This document shows, in pieces, positions 10,445-18,129 of a stretch of 28,234 nt of DNA; the stretch's first letter is position 1; each line of letters begins with the position of its first letter. Made by a program: the position numbers and the translations under genes. This DNA comes from Eimeria necatrix. Lineage: Eukaryota > Apicomplexa > Conoidasida > Eucoccidiorida > Eimeriidae. Location of the stretch: assembly GCF_000499385.1 (NCBI RefSeq), contig NW_013654334.1:1-28234 (forward strand), read 5' to 3'. Below the pieces are notes generated by a model. That model had not been told where the DNA came from and ran no database searches. It saw nothing but the letters and a program-made list of their open reading frames with translations.

Positions 10445-11289
10445 AACGCTTGATTATATAGGTATCTGTTTTCGCAAGTGTCGAATTAGCACGCATAGCG
10501 TGTTATTGGGTTATAAGAATATTGTACACGGGAGCAACCCCAAGATTTCATGGAGGTTATCCCAGCTTGGCTTTTGCGCGTCTCTCCCATCCTGAATGCA
10601 TCGGTTCTCCCCTGCCATTACTCACTAGAGACACCGTGTAGAAGTGTAAAGGGCCAAAACATTTCTTTACGAGATCCCACTCTTAAAGGGATATATTCGT
10701 TTCCTTCTAGCATGTTTCTCCCGCACTGCCAGGTCATGCTGCGAGCTACAGTTCCAGCCCTTAATTCCAACCATAATTGCACGAATCACTAGGCTTGTTC
10801 GCCCGAAGAATAAGACCCTTCGCGTGTTTACCTTCTAATTACTACGTCAACGTACACCTTCTGAATGATATGACCCTAAAGGCAATTTCCGAGCGTTTAT
10901 GCCGTAGCGTAGTATTTAGATGGTGGTGAGTCTTTTCTCTGGATCTATGGAAGGCTTGAGGCAACGAGAATGAAGAGTTGTCCACGAGCAAAGTTTGATG
11001 CTTCTGCATTCTTACAGTATTAGCTGCGCAGCCCTATTTGACAGATTGCAGTTAAACGGCGGTAAAGGGCCACGTATAGCACTCGGTTAAATTTTGGGAC
11101 GATTGTTTCATGAGAGAAGCAGAAGCCTGCGGCAAAGGTCGTGGATGACCCCTTGGCTAACCCATAACTTACGCTTTGCAGAGTCCTAGAAGCCAACACC
11201 AAATTTTAGGGCTCAACAGAGAGAAACGGCAGCAGAACTGGCAGCGATGCAAGACCCATTGGGCGCACTTATTAACTCAATATTACTAG
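10445..11289. other. Unassigned region left of LTR-like repeat A
   Basis: There is a plus ORF of 80 codons (10550-10792) and a minus ORF of 60 codons (11020-11202); neither has recognisable motifs. The minus ORF abuts LTR-like repeat A and could be internal retroelement sequence, but I cannot support this. Confidence 0.25.
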
Positions 11290-11785
11290 CCTGAAGTCAT
11301 GTTTCAAGTTCGTTTTTCTATGGAAAGTAGACAATAAAAGATCTGCCGTAGGGCTCTGGACACCTAAGGTGGGTCGGCGTCTTGGAAACTCAGCCAGCCC
11401 TGATAAGCAGTTGGCGCTTTTAGCTGGTTGGCGCTTGTAGCAGGTTGGCGCTCCTAACCGGTTGGTGCTCATAGCTAGTTTGCTCTATCCCTTGCCCGTT
11501 TGATTCGTCTTAATATGAATACTGCATTACATTGTTTTCCTTCCCCGGAATAGATCACCACAGGCTTCCTATAGGCTCACTGGAGGACCATTATTGTCTG
11601 TGCACTAAAGCGCCCCACCTTCCCGAATTGAGTCGGTTCCCATAGATTGATATATTTCTGCACTCCCCTCAACTGCGTCGCTATTGGCTATTCCACAAGG
11701 GGTGTGTTGGGAACATTGCCAGCTAGTCAGTGCTATATCCTATGCTGCCAACTCAGTGCGCATGGCCAATTATTGCATAGCACAA
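11290..11785 (-). repeat. LTR-like repeat, copy A (minus orientation)
   Basis: Read on the minus strand, this segment aligns by eye along its whole length with the plus strand of 13355-13815. Shared landmarks in the same order are CATGCGCACTGAG, a GTGGAA...AATAG...GAGGGGAGT block, CCAGTGAG, a block with TAATGCA then TATT, the 17-bp array, TATCAGGG and GAAAAA. Identity is moderate with many small indels. Its boundary coincides with the end of the retroelement spacer frame (stop at 11753), as expected for a terminal or inserted LTR. I could not define exact TG...CA ends. Confidence 0.55.
11409..11476. repeat. 17-bp tandem array, 4 units, within LTR-like repeat A
   Basis: Four consecutive 17-bp units start at 11409, 11426, 11443 and 11460, sharing the core GGTTGGCGCT (variants AGTTGGCGCT and GGTTGGTGCT) followed by seven variable bases. 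The inverse complement of the same unit forms the array at 13621-13705. Internal repeats in LTRs are often in the U3 promoter region; that role here is inference. Confidence 0.85.
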
Positions 11786-12019
11786 AACTCCTTCTTTCTC
11801 CTCGGATAACGCAAGGGCCAGTGCTTCGCCCGAGTCTGGCAAAGTCAGTATGTGATACAAACCCTCTACTGGAATTCGTACCCCGTGCATGTCCGCCTGA
11901 GGCTGTTGGAGCAATGCCTTGACAGGTACCTTCTCCTTCCCTACTCTTGCGTGGGTCTTGTATCGCTTAGGAGGTGCTCGCAAAAGCGTCGTTGCCTCCT
12001 CTGCTGGTATGTGGGTCAC
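11753..12019 (-). pseudogene. Retroelement protease-RT spacer fragment
   Basis: An open frame of 88 codons on the minus strand is continuous in position with the protease remnant (12100-12440). It lies where the linker between protease and reverse transcriptase is expected. It is charged and alanine-rich (THIPAEEATTLLRAPPKRY) and ends where LTR-like repeat A begins, so the reverse transcriptase body is missing. A TAA near 12060 separates it from the protease part. I recognise no catalytic motif inside it; the assignment rests on position and frame. Confidence 0.4.
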
Positions 12020-12194
12020 CTGCTTGGCAAGTAAGGGATACGCTTCCTCTGCTGAGGTCTGTTAAGGCACGTTTATGGTGAAGTCCACCTTTGGTTTTCC
12101 CGCGCAAGTTCGAGCAAAGAATAGCTCACACAACTTGTCATCCATATAGATTCGCAGCTTGTCAGACTGAAACTACAAAGCAACCTTATGCTCC

Positions 12195-12252
12195 GTCAAC
12201 CAGTCAAACCCCAGCACTATGTCGTCAACCAGTCAAACCCCAGCACTATGTC
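12195..12252. repeat. 29-bp tandem duplication inside protease remnant
   Basis: Two identical 29-bp units, 12195-12223 and 12224-12252, each contain CAGTCAAACCCCAGCACTAT. The unit covers the codons for the DIVLGFDWL motif. Because 29 is not a multiple of three, the second unit is frameshifted and brings in a TAG, breaking the protease frame. Confidence 0.92.
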
Positions 12253-12358
12253 GTACGGAAGAAGGCCTACTAGAAAATCACCAGAGAATCGCCCACGTAA
12301 ACACCACATTATTCAACCCTTCACTACATGATCAATTGTTCTCCCCTATAGCGCGTGT

Positions 12359-12442
12359 TGTAGTGCACAGGCACTGCAATAGAGGTTGCTGGTGACCTAC
12401 TGTAGTGCACAGGCACTACCATAGGGCTTGCTGGTGACCTAT
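12359..12442. repeat. 42-bp tandem duplication, in frame
   Basis: There are two units of 42 bp (12359-12400 and 12401-12442), both starting TGTAGTGCACAGGCACT and ending GGTGACCTA, with about five differences. Read on the minus strand, the unit adds 14 codons to the protease N-terminal segment (each copy contains VPVHY), keeping the frame. The divergence between units shows that the duplication is older than the exact 29-bp one. Confidence 0.85.
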
Positions 12443-12458
12443 AGACGATAGCTAGCTA

Positions 12459-12694
12459 GCGACCCACAAGGGGTCGCAACACTGGAGGAGGACAGGACCC
12501 TCCTACTAGGATCAAAGTAAGGCAATTTGTCTGCGGCTTAATATGCATACGCCAGAGGTGCCTGAAAATGCGTGGAGACTGAGGCTGGCGATAGCGCCGG
12601 CACCAGTGCAGGCCTCCTCCCCACAGGTGTTCTACTGCAAGCATCAGTGGTTTCGGTGGTGTGTCGTGCGAGCAGGTGTTGGGAAGACCGGGAC
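12459..12694 (-). pseudogene. Junction segment between RNase H and protease (possible gag C-terminus)
   Basis: After the last RNase H motif (ADALSG) the minus-strand frame stays open for about 80 codons to a TAG at 12456-12458, directly in frame with the protease remnant. In an intact element integrase would follow RNase H. Instead this segment contains FRHLWRMHIKPQTNC, which could be a mutated Gag zinc knuckle (spacing near CCHC, first two cysteines replaced). That would make it the Gag C-terminus of a second copy fused to the first. The fusion point is somewhere in 12600-12690. Low certainty on the knuckle; the missing integrase is clear. Confidence 0.3.
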
Positions 12695-13262
12695 CGCCAG
12701 ACAAGGCATCGGCCACCTGATTGCGCGCTTCTTGAAAATAAGTGATGTGCAAATCCAGGAACTCAGCCAGGAGGTTTTACCACCGGGCGGTGCGTCCTCG
12801 CAGAGGCTTCAATGCTTGGGGTCGTTGGAGATAAGTGAGAGCTTGATGATCAGTGTAAGCCGTTACCTCGGAAACACGGAGAAAGTGTGACCACTTGTCC
12901 AGGGCTGTGACCAACCCCAAGAGTTCCTGATCGTAGATCGAGTATCTCTGCTGGGTGGGGTTCATGACTTGGCTAAGGAAGTCGATGGGCTTGCCGTCTT
13001 GTTCCAGAACTGCTCCGATCGCATAACCAGAGGCGTCCGTGTATAATGCGAAGGGCTTCGTGGTGTCAGGGACTTGTATTTTAGTGAAATCGATTAAGCG
13101 CTGTTCGAGCTGCTGCACCATCTTTCTGTGAAGCACTGTCCATTTCCCTGTTTGTGCAGGGTGCTTGTGCTCGTTGGTAAGTGTGACCTGCTGTGCCGCT
13201 AGCCTTCCTGCCGTGAGATGCAGAAAGTAGTCGTGAATTTGCTTGGGCGCTAGTAAATTCAC
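12695..13262 (-). pseudogene. Ty3/gypsy RT connection + RNase H domain
   Basis: This is the best identified coding sequence in the window. The minus-strand frame from 13262 carries the RT thumb/connection end (LEQRLIDFTKIQVPD) and then a full RNase H domain. All acidic catalytic positions are visible: D in ALYTDASGYAIGAVLEQDG, E in YDQELLGLVTALDKW, D in AYTDHQALTYLQ and D in NQVADALSG. The pattern is typical of chromovirus-type Ty3/gypsy elements, a group known in Eimeria. An in-frame TAA at 12777-12779 interrupts it between QALKPL...RTARW and LHITYF. The RT palm (YxDD) and integrase are absent, so it is a fragment of a dead element. Codon wording suggests fairly recent decay: one stop in about 190 codons. 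Confidence 0.85.
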
Positions 13263-13339
13263 TGAATAGTGGATGTTGTAGCATTGGGGTCACACACAGA
13301 CACGCACACACAAACGTTAAGTTGCATGAAACAGCAGTA

Positions 13340-13815
13340 CAAGCATGCGCACTGAGTCGGCTGCATACAACCTAGCACCAGCTAGCTGGCTAGGTAAACT
13401 TCCCCGACACGTCAGGACCGTGGAACCGCTAATAGTGACACACTTAAGGGGAGTAGGTGGAAATATCTAAACCTAGGGAAGCCTGTTCAGTTGGAGAGAG
13501 CGAGGTTGCACTGCACGGGAACTACAGTGGTTCCCCAGTGAGACCATAGTGACCTATTTCGTGGAACGAACACGATATAATGCAATATTAGGATTAAGGT
13601 TAATCAATTATGTAAGACACGCCAACTAGTTATCGGAGCCAACTAGCAGCGAGCGCCAACCTGCGAGAAGCTCTTACTGGCTAGAAGTGCCAACCGTGCT
13701 ATCAGGGTTTTGGGGCTGACTGAGTTGCTGAGATGCCTAACCAGCTTAACTGGTATAAGCCAGACAATTCATCTTCTACAGTCCCCTTTTCGTGAAAAAA
13801 GGACTAGCAAAACGG
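13340..13815 (+). repeat. LTR-like repeat, copy B (plus orientation)
   Basis: This segment is the inverted counterpart of 11290-11785. The plus strand here follows the same order of landmarks as the minus strand of copy A: CATGCGCACTGAG at about 13344, GTGGAACCGCTAATAG at 13420, CCAGTGAG near 13536, TAATGCAATATTA near 13578, the 17-bp array 13621-13705, TATCAGGG near 13700 and GAAAAAAGGAC at 13794. Normal LTRs flank an element as direct repeats, so the inverted pair around minus-strand pol indicates rearrangement or insertion of separate copies. Confidence 0.55.
13621..13705. repeat. 17-bp tandem array, about 5 units, within LTR-like repeat B
   Basis: Units start at 13621, 13638, 13655, 13672 (diverged) and 13689; the core is GCCAACY followed by ten more variable bases. 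It is the reverse complement of the array at 11409-11476, in the matching position within the LTR-like repeat. Confidence 0.8.
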
Positions 13816-14568
13816 CTTGAGGATAACTGTGTGGATTTGAGGAGTGTTCACGTGATTCGTCGGGATGCTCCTTGCAGAGAAGCATTTAGGTGTGTACGTA
13901 GTGCCAGCAGTTAGTCTGGTCCCGCATTAGTTTTGTCCTTGATTCCATCTTCTGCTTCCTTTCAGCTATAGTTCAGCCTGAAATTCTAAGTTTCCTCCCC
14001 TTTATTTTCCTTACGGTTATCCGCGTCCTCGAAGTTCTACACCTCCCATACCTTTTTGTGGAGCTCTCCACCGTGCATCAGCCGTAAACGCTAGGGAGAA
14101 AACCGTAAGCACTTAGAACACAATTACTGGCCTACGATAACCAGCAGGCGAAGCCCAAGCTGACGCCCCTTCCCAACATCCCAAGCGTTCTTCCCGCCGT
14201 CTATTTGCTGGCCCTGGGCTGAAAACGCCGTTGCCCCGTTCACACCTGTGGTAGAACAGGCAGTGAACTCTAAGGTGCTGTTTGATTCAGAGGGGAGAGA
14301 TAGCAGCTCTCATCAACGATGGCGGACATCATACACTCTCGTGCCGTGATGTTGCTCCTCTAAACCAAGAGTACAGCCATGCTGGCCCACACCAGCATTC
14401 CTTTACGAATGCCTGTCGCAATGCGCTATGACGTGTCTTCCTGCTGCATCAATGATATGAAAGCAGCTAGTGCAGCTTTTCATGACCCCTTAAAACAACT
14501 TAGACTCATACAGATTTGCCGCTGCTTCCATCTTTTCCGCTTCGGATTGAGATATATCTTGTAGACTG
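13816..14568. other. Intergenic stretch
   Basis: There is no supported gene. A plus ORF of 61 codons (14379-14564) starts at an ATG but shows no motif or splice context. The stretch separates LTR-like repeat B from the candidate plus-strand gene that starts at 14569 and could contain its promoter; I see no clear element. Confidence 0.3.
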
Positions 14569-14629
14569 ATGGCTAGCTTTGTGCGAACCCCCCTGAGTCT
14601 TGCTGACGTAGTAGTCTTCAACATTTGCG
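14569..14629 (+). CDS. Possible first exon of plus-strand gene
   Basis: An ATG is followed by 20 codons (MASFVRTPLSLADVVVFNIC plus one base) and then a consensus GTGAGT donor at 14630 (phase 1). A downstream frame at about 14931-15055 would be joined in phase through an AAG acceptor; it reads LNQLENELTGSTRKRSSS and then a serine/threonine/proline-rich tail. The link from that segment to the exon at 15126 is not in phase with any good donor I can find, so the model is incomplete. Confidence 0.22.
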
Positions 14630-15125
14630 GTGAGTTTCACCAAGCTATGTGGCCTAACCAGTGCGCCCGCTCGGTTTGCAAAAGCCTCCACCACACTAAA
14701 GCTAGGGGACGATGCAGTTCACCGTGTTCTCACAACATTTTAGACCCCACAAGTCAAGGGACTGTCTCGTCGCTAAAGCCATAAAGTACTCGCTAAGTCC
14801 TGAACCTACTTGCAGCACTATTTGGCGCCTTCTTCTTCCCATTAGCTCACCGTTACAGCGCTCAGAAGTCGACTACTACACTTTCCAGCTGAGATCGCCA
14901 CAAATGCGGCAGAACGCCTCCGTTAAGCTTCTCCACCCGTCTGTTCGCTCCTTCCGGATCGTATCTCGCACACACTCAACCAACTGGAAAATGAACTGAC
15001 AGGCAGCACTCGGAAACGTTCCTCGTCTACTCCCGCAAGCACGCCCACTTCCTCTGTACTTTATTACGTACATACAAGTGCTAATATTTTCTCTACTCAC
15101 GTAGGAGACCTTGTTCTTTCTGCAG

Positions 15126-15546
15126 GCCACCGGTTAAAGACCTAACGTTCCGCAGCCCTGTGAGGGCTGTCGAAAAATTGCAACTTCAAGGAACCGAGCC
15201 TCAATATGACGACTACGGGGGAGCTCGAGAATATCCCGATTCCCAGTCAGTTTTGCAAAGGATACCCCATCCTACTTTGAAGTCAAAGCCCGATGAGCTC
15301 AGCAATCCGATCGTCGGCAACTCGGAAGCGGCGAAGTTGTGCTCGTTGTGCGTGGTCTTCGAGGGCCACTTCCAAACAAAGTGCCTGCATGAAGACAAAA
15401 GCCCGCGCCTATCCATGAACTTTCTCAAAATGCCATATGGTGGTCAAGTGAGACTTGCCGGTCTTCCAAAACCACGCACAATTGAGGCTTTGCACTGTCT
15501 GCAAAGTCAGTCGTCATCGGAAATGCAAGGACCCCATTTTACATAG
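15126..15546 (+). CDS. Candidate exon, protein with CxxC segment
   Basis: A strong acceptor (CTTGTTCTTTCTGCAG, ending 15125) with a TGCTAAT branch-point-like sequence upstream opens a frame of 139 codons in phase 2. The protein is hydrophilic with mixed composition. Notable is a cysteine cluster CSLCVVFEGHFQTKCL near residues 72-87, which has C-x2-C...H...C spacing, though no named finger fits well. A good donor (CAA|GTGAGA) lies at 15447/15448 in phase 0; using it the exon would be 15126-15447. The ORF otherwise ends at TAG 15544-15546. No ATG start is near, consistent with an internal exon. Function unknown. Confidence 0.38.
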
Positions 15547-15684
15547 TTGCCTGCGCATAACCATGCAAAGCGCCAGGAGCAAAAACTGTCAAACTGCACG
15601 TAGGAGCCCAAACTCTCTTCAAACGGCATTGCGCATCACCAATGCAAAGGGCATATTTCCCTCTTTCATTCGTCACATAATCAG

Positions 15685-16221
15685 TTGCTGTCAGCCGCAT
15701 ACTACTACCGTGCGTCCTTAGCCTTGAACTACTTACATCCGGTTGCTTCAAAAAGGAGCCATTCCAGAGCTTGGTGCCGAGTTAGTGGTGAGCAGAGGGA
15801 AGCTCTTGTCTCCCTCTCCAGGTGCTTAAGGAGTAATCGGGGAACAATGAAAAAGGAGAGCACAAACCCAACAAACGATGAGGCAAGAAAATCTCCTGTG
15901 GATCGAGTCACCGAGAGGAAGTCGGAAGTCGAGCAGCGTTGGACTCGACTTAATGGAAAGTTGAGAGCTGCTTTCGACGTCGACTCACACGTGGAGCAAA
16001 CGGAAACTCGACCAATGAGCCAAGAACGCAGTACTCATCCGCTTCATCATGGCGTTCAGTTTGCACACCAATCATACCTCAGCCGCACTTCCCCACCAGA
16101 GCTACCACTTTCGGGAAGCCAGTGCGACCCGTGGAAATGGTTATCTCGTGAAAATTCCACAATAATGCCAGTACTACTTGGTTATGTTAAATCGTGTCCA
16201 GGCGGTATATGCTTTAGATGA
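15685..16221 (+). CDS. Candidate terminal exon, 178 codons
   Basis: The frame is open from 15604 and ends in TGA at 16219-16221. An acceptor ATAATCAG ends at 15684 with a pyrimidine-rich tract (TTTCCCTCTTTCATTCG) and is in phase with the donor at 15447, which would remove a 237-nt intron. A second strong acceptor (TCTCCCTCTCCAG) ends near 15821. The protein is very hydrophilic: GEQREALVSLSRCLRS, then a charged coiled-coil-like stretch (VTERKSEVEQRWTRLNGKLR), then serine/proline/histidine-rich sequence. No domain is recognised. It is the longest plausible plus-strand coding segment. If intron-free it would lack an early ATG (first at about residue 54), so splicing is likely. The minus shadow (15729-15911) is shorter. 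Confidence 0.42.
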   Translation: MLSAAYYYRASLALNYLHPVASKRSHSRAWCRVSGEQREALVSLSRCLRSNRGTMKKESTNPTNDEARKSPVDRVTERKSEVEQRWTRLNGKLRAAFDVDSHVEQTETRPMSQERSTHPLHHGVQFAHQSYLSRTSPPELPLSGSQCDPWKWLSRENSTIMPVLLGYVKSCPGGICFR

Positions 16222-16247
16222 ATATCTGGGCGCAGCCCAGATATTCA
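16219..16247. repeat. Perfect hairpin at the stop codon: 13-bp arms, 3-nt loop
   Basis: TGAATATCTGGGC, then GCA, then GCCCAGATATTCA. The left arm begins exactly at the TGA stop of the preceding frame. Perfect arms with a 3-nt loop are not expected by chance in a window of this size. It could be a 3'-end RNA structure or the result of a replication template switch; there is no T-tract, and it is not a bacterial terminator context. Confidence 0.9.
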
Positions 16248-16592
16248 CCAGTTGACTAGACTACTTCAGGTTACTGGATCCTTGGAGAAGAGCATGCCGC
16301 AGTTGCTCTGGTAAGTCTTTAGTCAATTTGGCAATCTTGCCCTTTATCATTTCACGTTAATGCTGCAGCTTGCGCAGCTCAGCATTTCGTGGCCGTTCAA
16401 GGTAGCAACGCTGATTTGTTCGTGATAGATTAGCCGCGCTGTTCAAGGGCAGTATCACTGCAATGTGCACTCTGGTTCTCTTTCTTGCTTGCTGCCACTG
16501 GCCCTTGCTTTCTGCAGTGTTTGGAGCACCAGTAGGCTGCCTTGCGGTGACAGTCTCAAATGTGGAGATCGGAGTGCACGCGCAGCAGCAGT

Positions 16593-16912
16593 CTAAACCC
16601 TAAGCCCTAAAAACCCTGAACCCTAAACCTCAACTCTGAAACCCTAAACCATGAGCTTTAAACTTGAGATCCTACTACCCTAAACCTCGTTTTTTTCGAG
16701 GCTGTCGTTTAGATCCTTTGGGCAGCTGCAGCAGCATGAGCCCAAACCCTAATCCCTGAACCGTAAAACCGTAAACTTTAGGCCCTAAACGCTGAAGACG
16801 AAACTCGGAAAACCCCTAACTCCTAGAAAACCCTAGACTCTAACAAGCACTTAACCCTCCGGCCTAAACCCAAAAATAGTCTTAAACTCTAAAAAACTCT
16901 GAACCAAAAACG
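16593..16912 (+). repeat. Degenerate interstitial telomere-like (CCCTAAA) tract
   Basis: About 320 bp are rich in CCCTAAA, CCCTGAA and related heptamers (for example AACCCTGAACCCTAAACC near 16613), interrupted at 16680-16740 by non-repeat sequence. AAACCCT is the coccidian (and plant) telomere unit, and such internal tracts are described in repeat-rich segments of Eimeria chromosomes. The units are too diverged to be an active chromosome end. Confidence 0.8.
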
Positions 16913-17430
16913 CCTGGACCGAAATATGTGAAACCTCAACGCTGTTGATCATATTTTCGTGGCGTAAGTTAGTCATGTGTATTTCAAAGCAGGTTGTTGC
17001 GTATTGCGGCACAGTTGACCACAAAAAGCTAAGTACCCCTGGGAGCGTTCGAGCTGGTAAAAATAGGGGTCTCATAACATTTTTCAAAGAACCTGCCCAT
17101 TGTTTAATTAAAAAAAATAGCCTCGAGATATCTCAAGGCTAACGGAGTACGCGTAGTTCTTGAAGTTCCCGAATGCTGCAAGCCATCTTGTGCACAAATC
17201 CCTGTCTCCAACTATATGGATTACACAGGAAGTCCGATACTTTGGCTTGCTCAAAAAAACGTACTCACTAAATGAGTGAAATTTACGCAAAAAAGGTTCA
17301 CAGGAGTACATGCGCACAAGGTAACAAAAGATGTTTCTGTGTTCTCAGGACACTGACGGATTTGCATAAACCAAGAACACGTAGCTGCAGCGAATTGAAA
17401 CTAATTTTTTGGGACTCCAGAAAAGTGTCT
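16913..17430. other. Non-coding stretch with a 24-bp quasi-palindrome
   Basis: There is no supported gene; the 60-78-codon ORFs on both strands show no motif. A near-perfect palindrome lies at 17118-17141 (TAGCCTCGAGAT/ATCTCAAGGCTA, one mismatch pair), just after an A-run. Confidence 0.35.
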
Positions 17431-18021
17431 TCATCTTTTTAAACTCGTGCGTGCTGAGTAACCGTAACTAGGCTTATAACAACGCCATCTCCAAGAATAC
17501 GCTACGTGCAGATGGAGTGATTGCGAGGGTAATTTTGTACACTTCAGCCTCTCGTTGGGTTCTTGCTTCTCATCCGCAGCGCATTTCAGATCCTCAGCAG
17601 GTTCACCCCGCGGCAGCTTCTGGCTGCCGATTAGGTCTTCTCCCCCCAGTTTCGCCAGTCTGTGGCGGGTGCTGCTGCACCCGCTGCTGCTGCTGGTGCT
17701 GCTGCTGCGCTGCACCTGTAGTTCTTCGGCATGACCCTGCTGGCTCTTGCTGACATTGCTGCAGGAGGCATTAACACGCCTAGTAGAAAAGGCTTGTACA
17801 TGCATATCACACTTGGTTTCATCTTACTCTTGCCGCCACCCAAAAATCACGAGGGATCCACGGATCACCAAAAGTAATGGCCAGCCACACTCTAGTCCGG
17901 TGAAGCAAAGAAAAGCTACGCAGGCCGCTAACATGACAGTTTTCGAAAGCAAGTCTAAATGCGGGTAGTGTACCAACGCAAGCAGACATCCCATCCACCA
18001 TGCAGCCTTTGCTTTCTGCAT
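17431..18021 (-). CDS. Candidate two-exon secreted/membrane protein with CAG-coded run
   Basis: Exon 1 runs from ATG 18021 to 17828 and ends at a GTAAGA donor (phase 2). Exon 2 starts at 17758 after CTCCTGCAG, in the matching phase, and ends at the stop at 17431. The intron would be 69 nt. The 173-aa product has a hydrophobic N-terminal half (KTVMLAACVAFLCFTGLE, then PLLLVIRGSLVIFG) followed by a polar region with a serine run from the CAG tract and TRHRLAKLGGEDL. That layout parallels the anchor + RRL protein at 8023-8364, although the motif is HRLA and not RRLA. An alternative frame across the same introns gives a glutamine-rich tail from an overlapping longer exon (17828-18187). A further splice-bounded segment lies upstream at 18071-18129. 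The frame choice is uncertain. Confidence 0.33.
17671..17714. repeat. CTG/CAG trinucleotide tract
   Basis: GCTGCTGCACCCGCTGCTGC and continuing CTG triplets with a few interruptions. Depending on frame, the minus strand reads poly-Ser, poly-Gln or poly-Ala. CAG tracts coding for single-amino-acid runs are a known feature of Eimeria genes, and here the tract lies inside a candidate minus-strand exon. Confidence 0.85.
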
Positions 18022-18070
18022 TCGGTGTGGGAACTCTCTGGCCGCTGAAGTAACTCAACATCCTACTTAC

Positions 18071-18129
18071 CGTCCGCCACACAGAAACGTGAAAAGAGCA
18101 AAGCGCTTCTTGAAGCGGCCACGAATGCG
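18071..18129 (-). CDS. Possible small internal exon (59 nt)
   Basis: It is bounded on the minus strand by an excellent acceptor (TGTTTGACTTTTCAG, ending 18130) and a GTAAGT donor beginning at 18070. One frame reads RIRGRFKKRFALFTFLCGG, basic then hydrophobic. If used, it would sit upstream of the exon starting at 18021, but I found no acceptor that joins it in phase with that exon, so it may belong to an alternative transcript or be chance. Confidence 0.22.

Larger units (their letters stand above)
12070..12458 (-). pseudogene. Retroviral-type aspartic protease remnant
   Basis: The minus strand encodes LLPYDIVLGFDWL, the C-terminal (flap/ILG-helix) signature of Ty3/gypsy proteases, usually seen as D-[IV]-[IV]-L-G-x-D-W-L. 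Upstream in the same direction is a segment reading VPVHYNTRYRGEQL, typical of the strand leading to the active site. The catalytic D-[ST]-G itself is not visible; a stop (TAG) falls where it should be. Downstream a frame reads SDKLRIYMDDKLCELFF, the usual post-DWL strand. Two tandem duplications disrupt or extend it: 42 bp (in frame) at 12359-12442 and 29 bp (frame-shifting) at 12195-12252. It is non-functional. Confidence 0.62.

Noticed and set aside
12543..12890. Plus-strand 115-codon ORF
   Set aside because: It is the antisense shadow of the RNase H fragment.
11409..13705. 17-bp repeat arrays as a CRISPR array
   Set aside because: Units are directly adjacent with no spacers, the sequence is eukaryotic, and the arrays sit in LTR-like repeats.
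16593..16912. True chromosome end or telomere
   Set aside because: Repeat units are degenerate, interrupted and internal, with gene-like sequence on both sides.
17517..17753. Plus-strand cysteine-rich ORF (CCCTRCCCW-type run)
   Set aside because: The cysteines come from reading the CTG tract in one frame; the minus-strand frames with splice sites explain the tract better.
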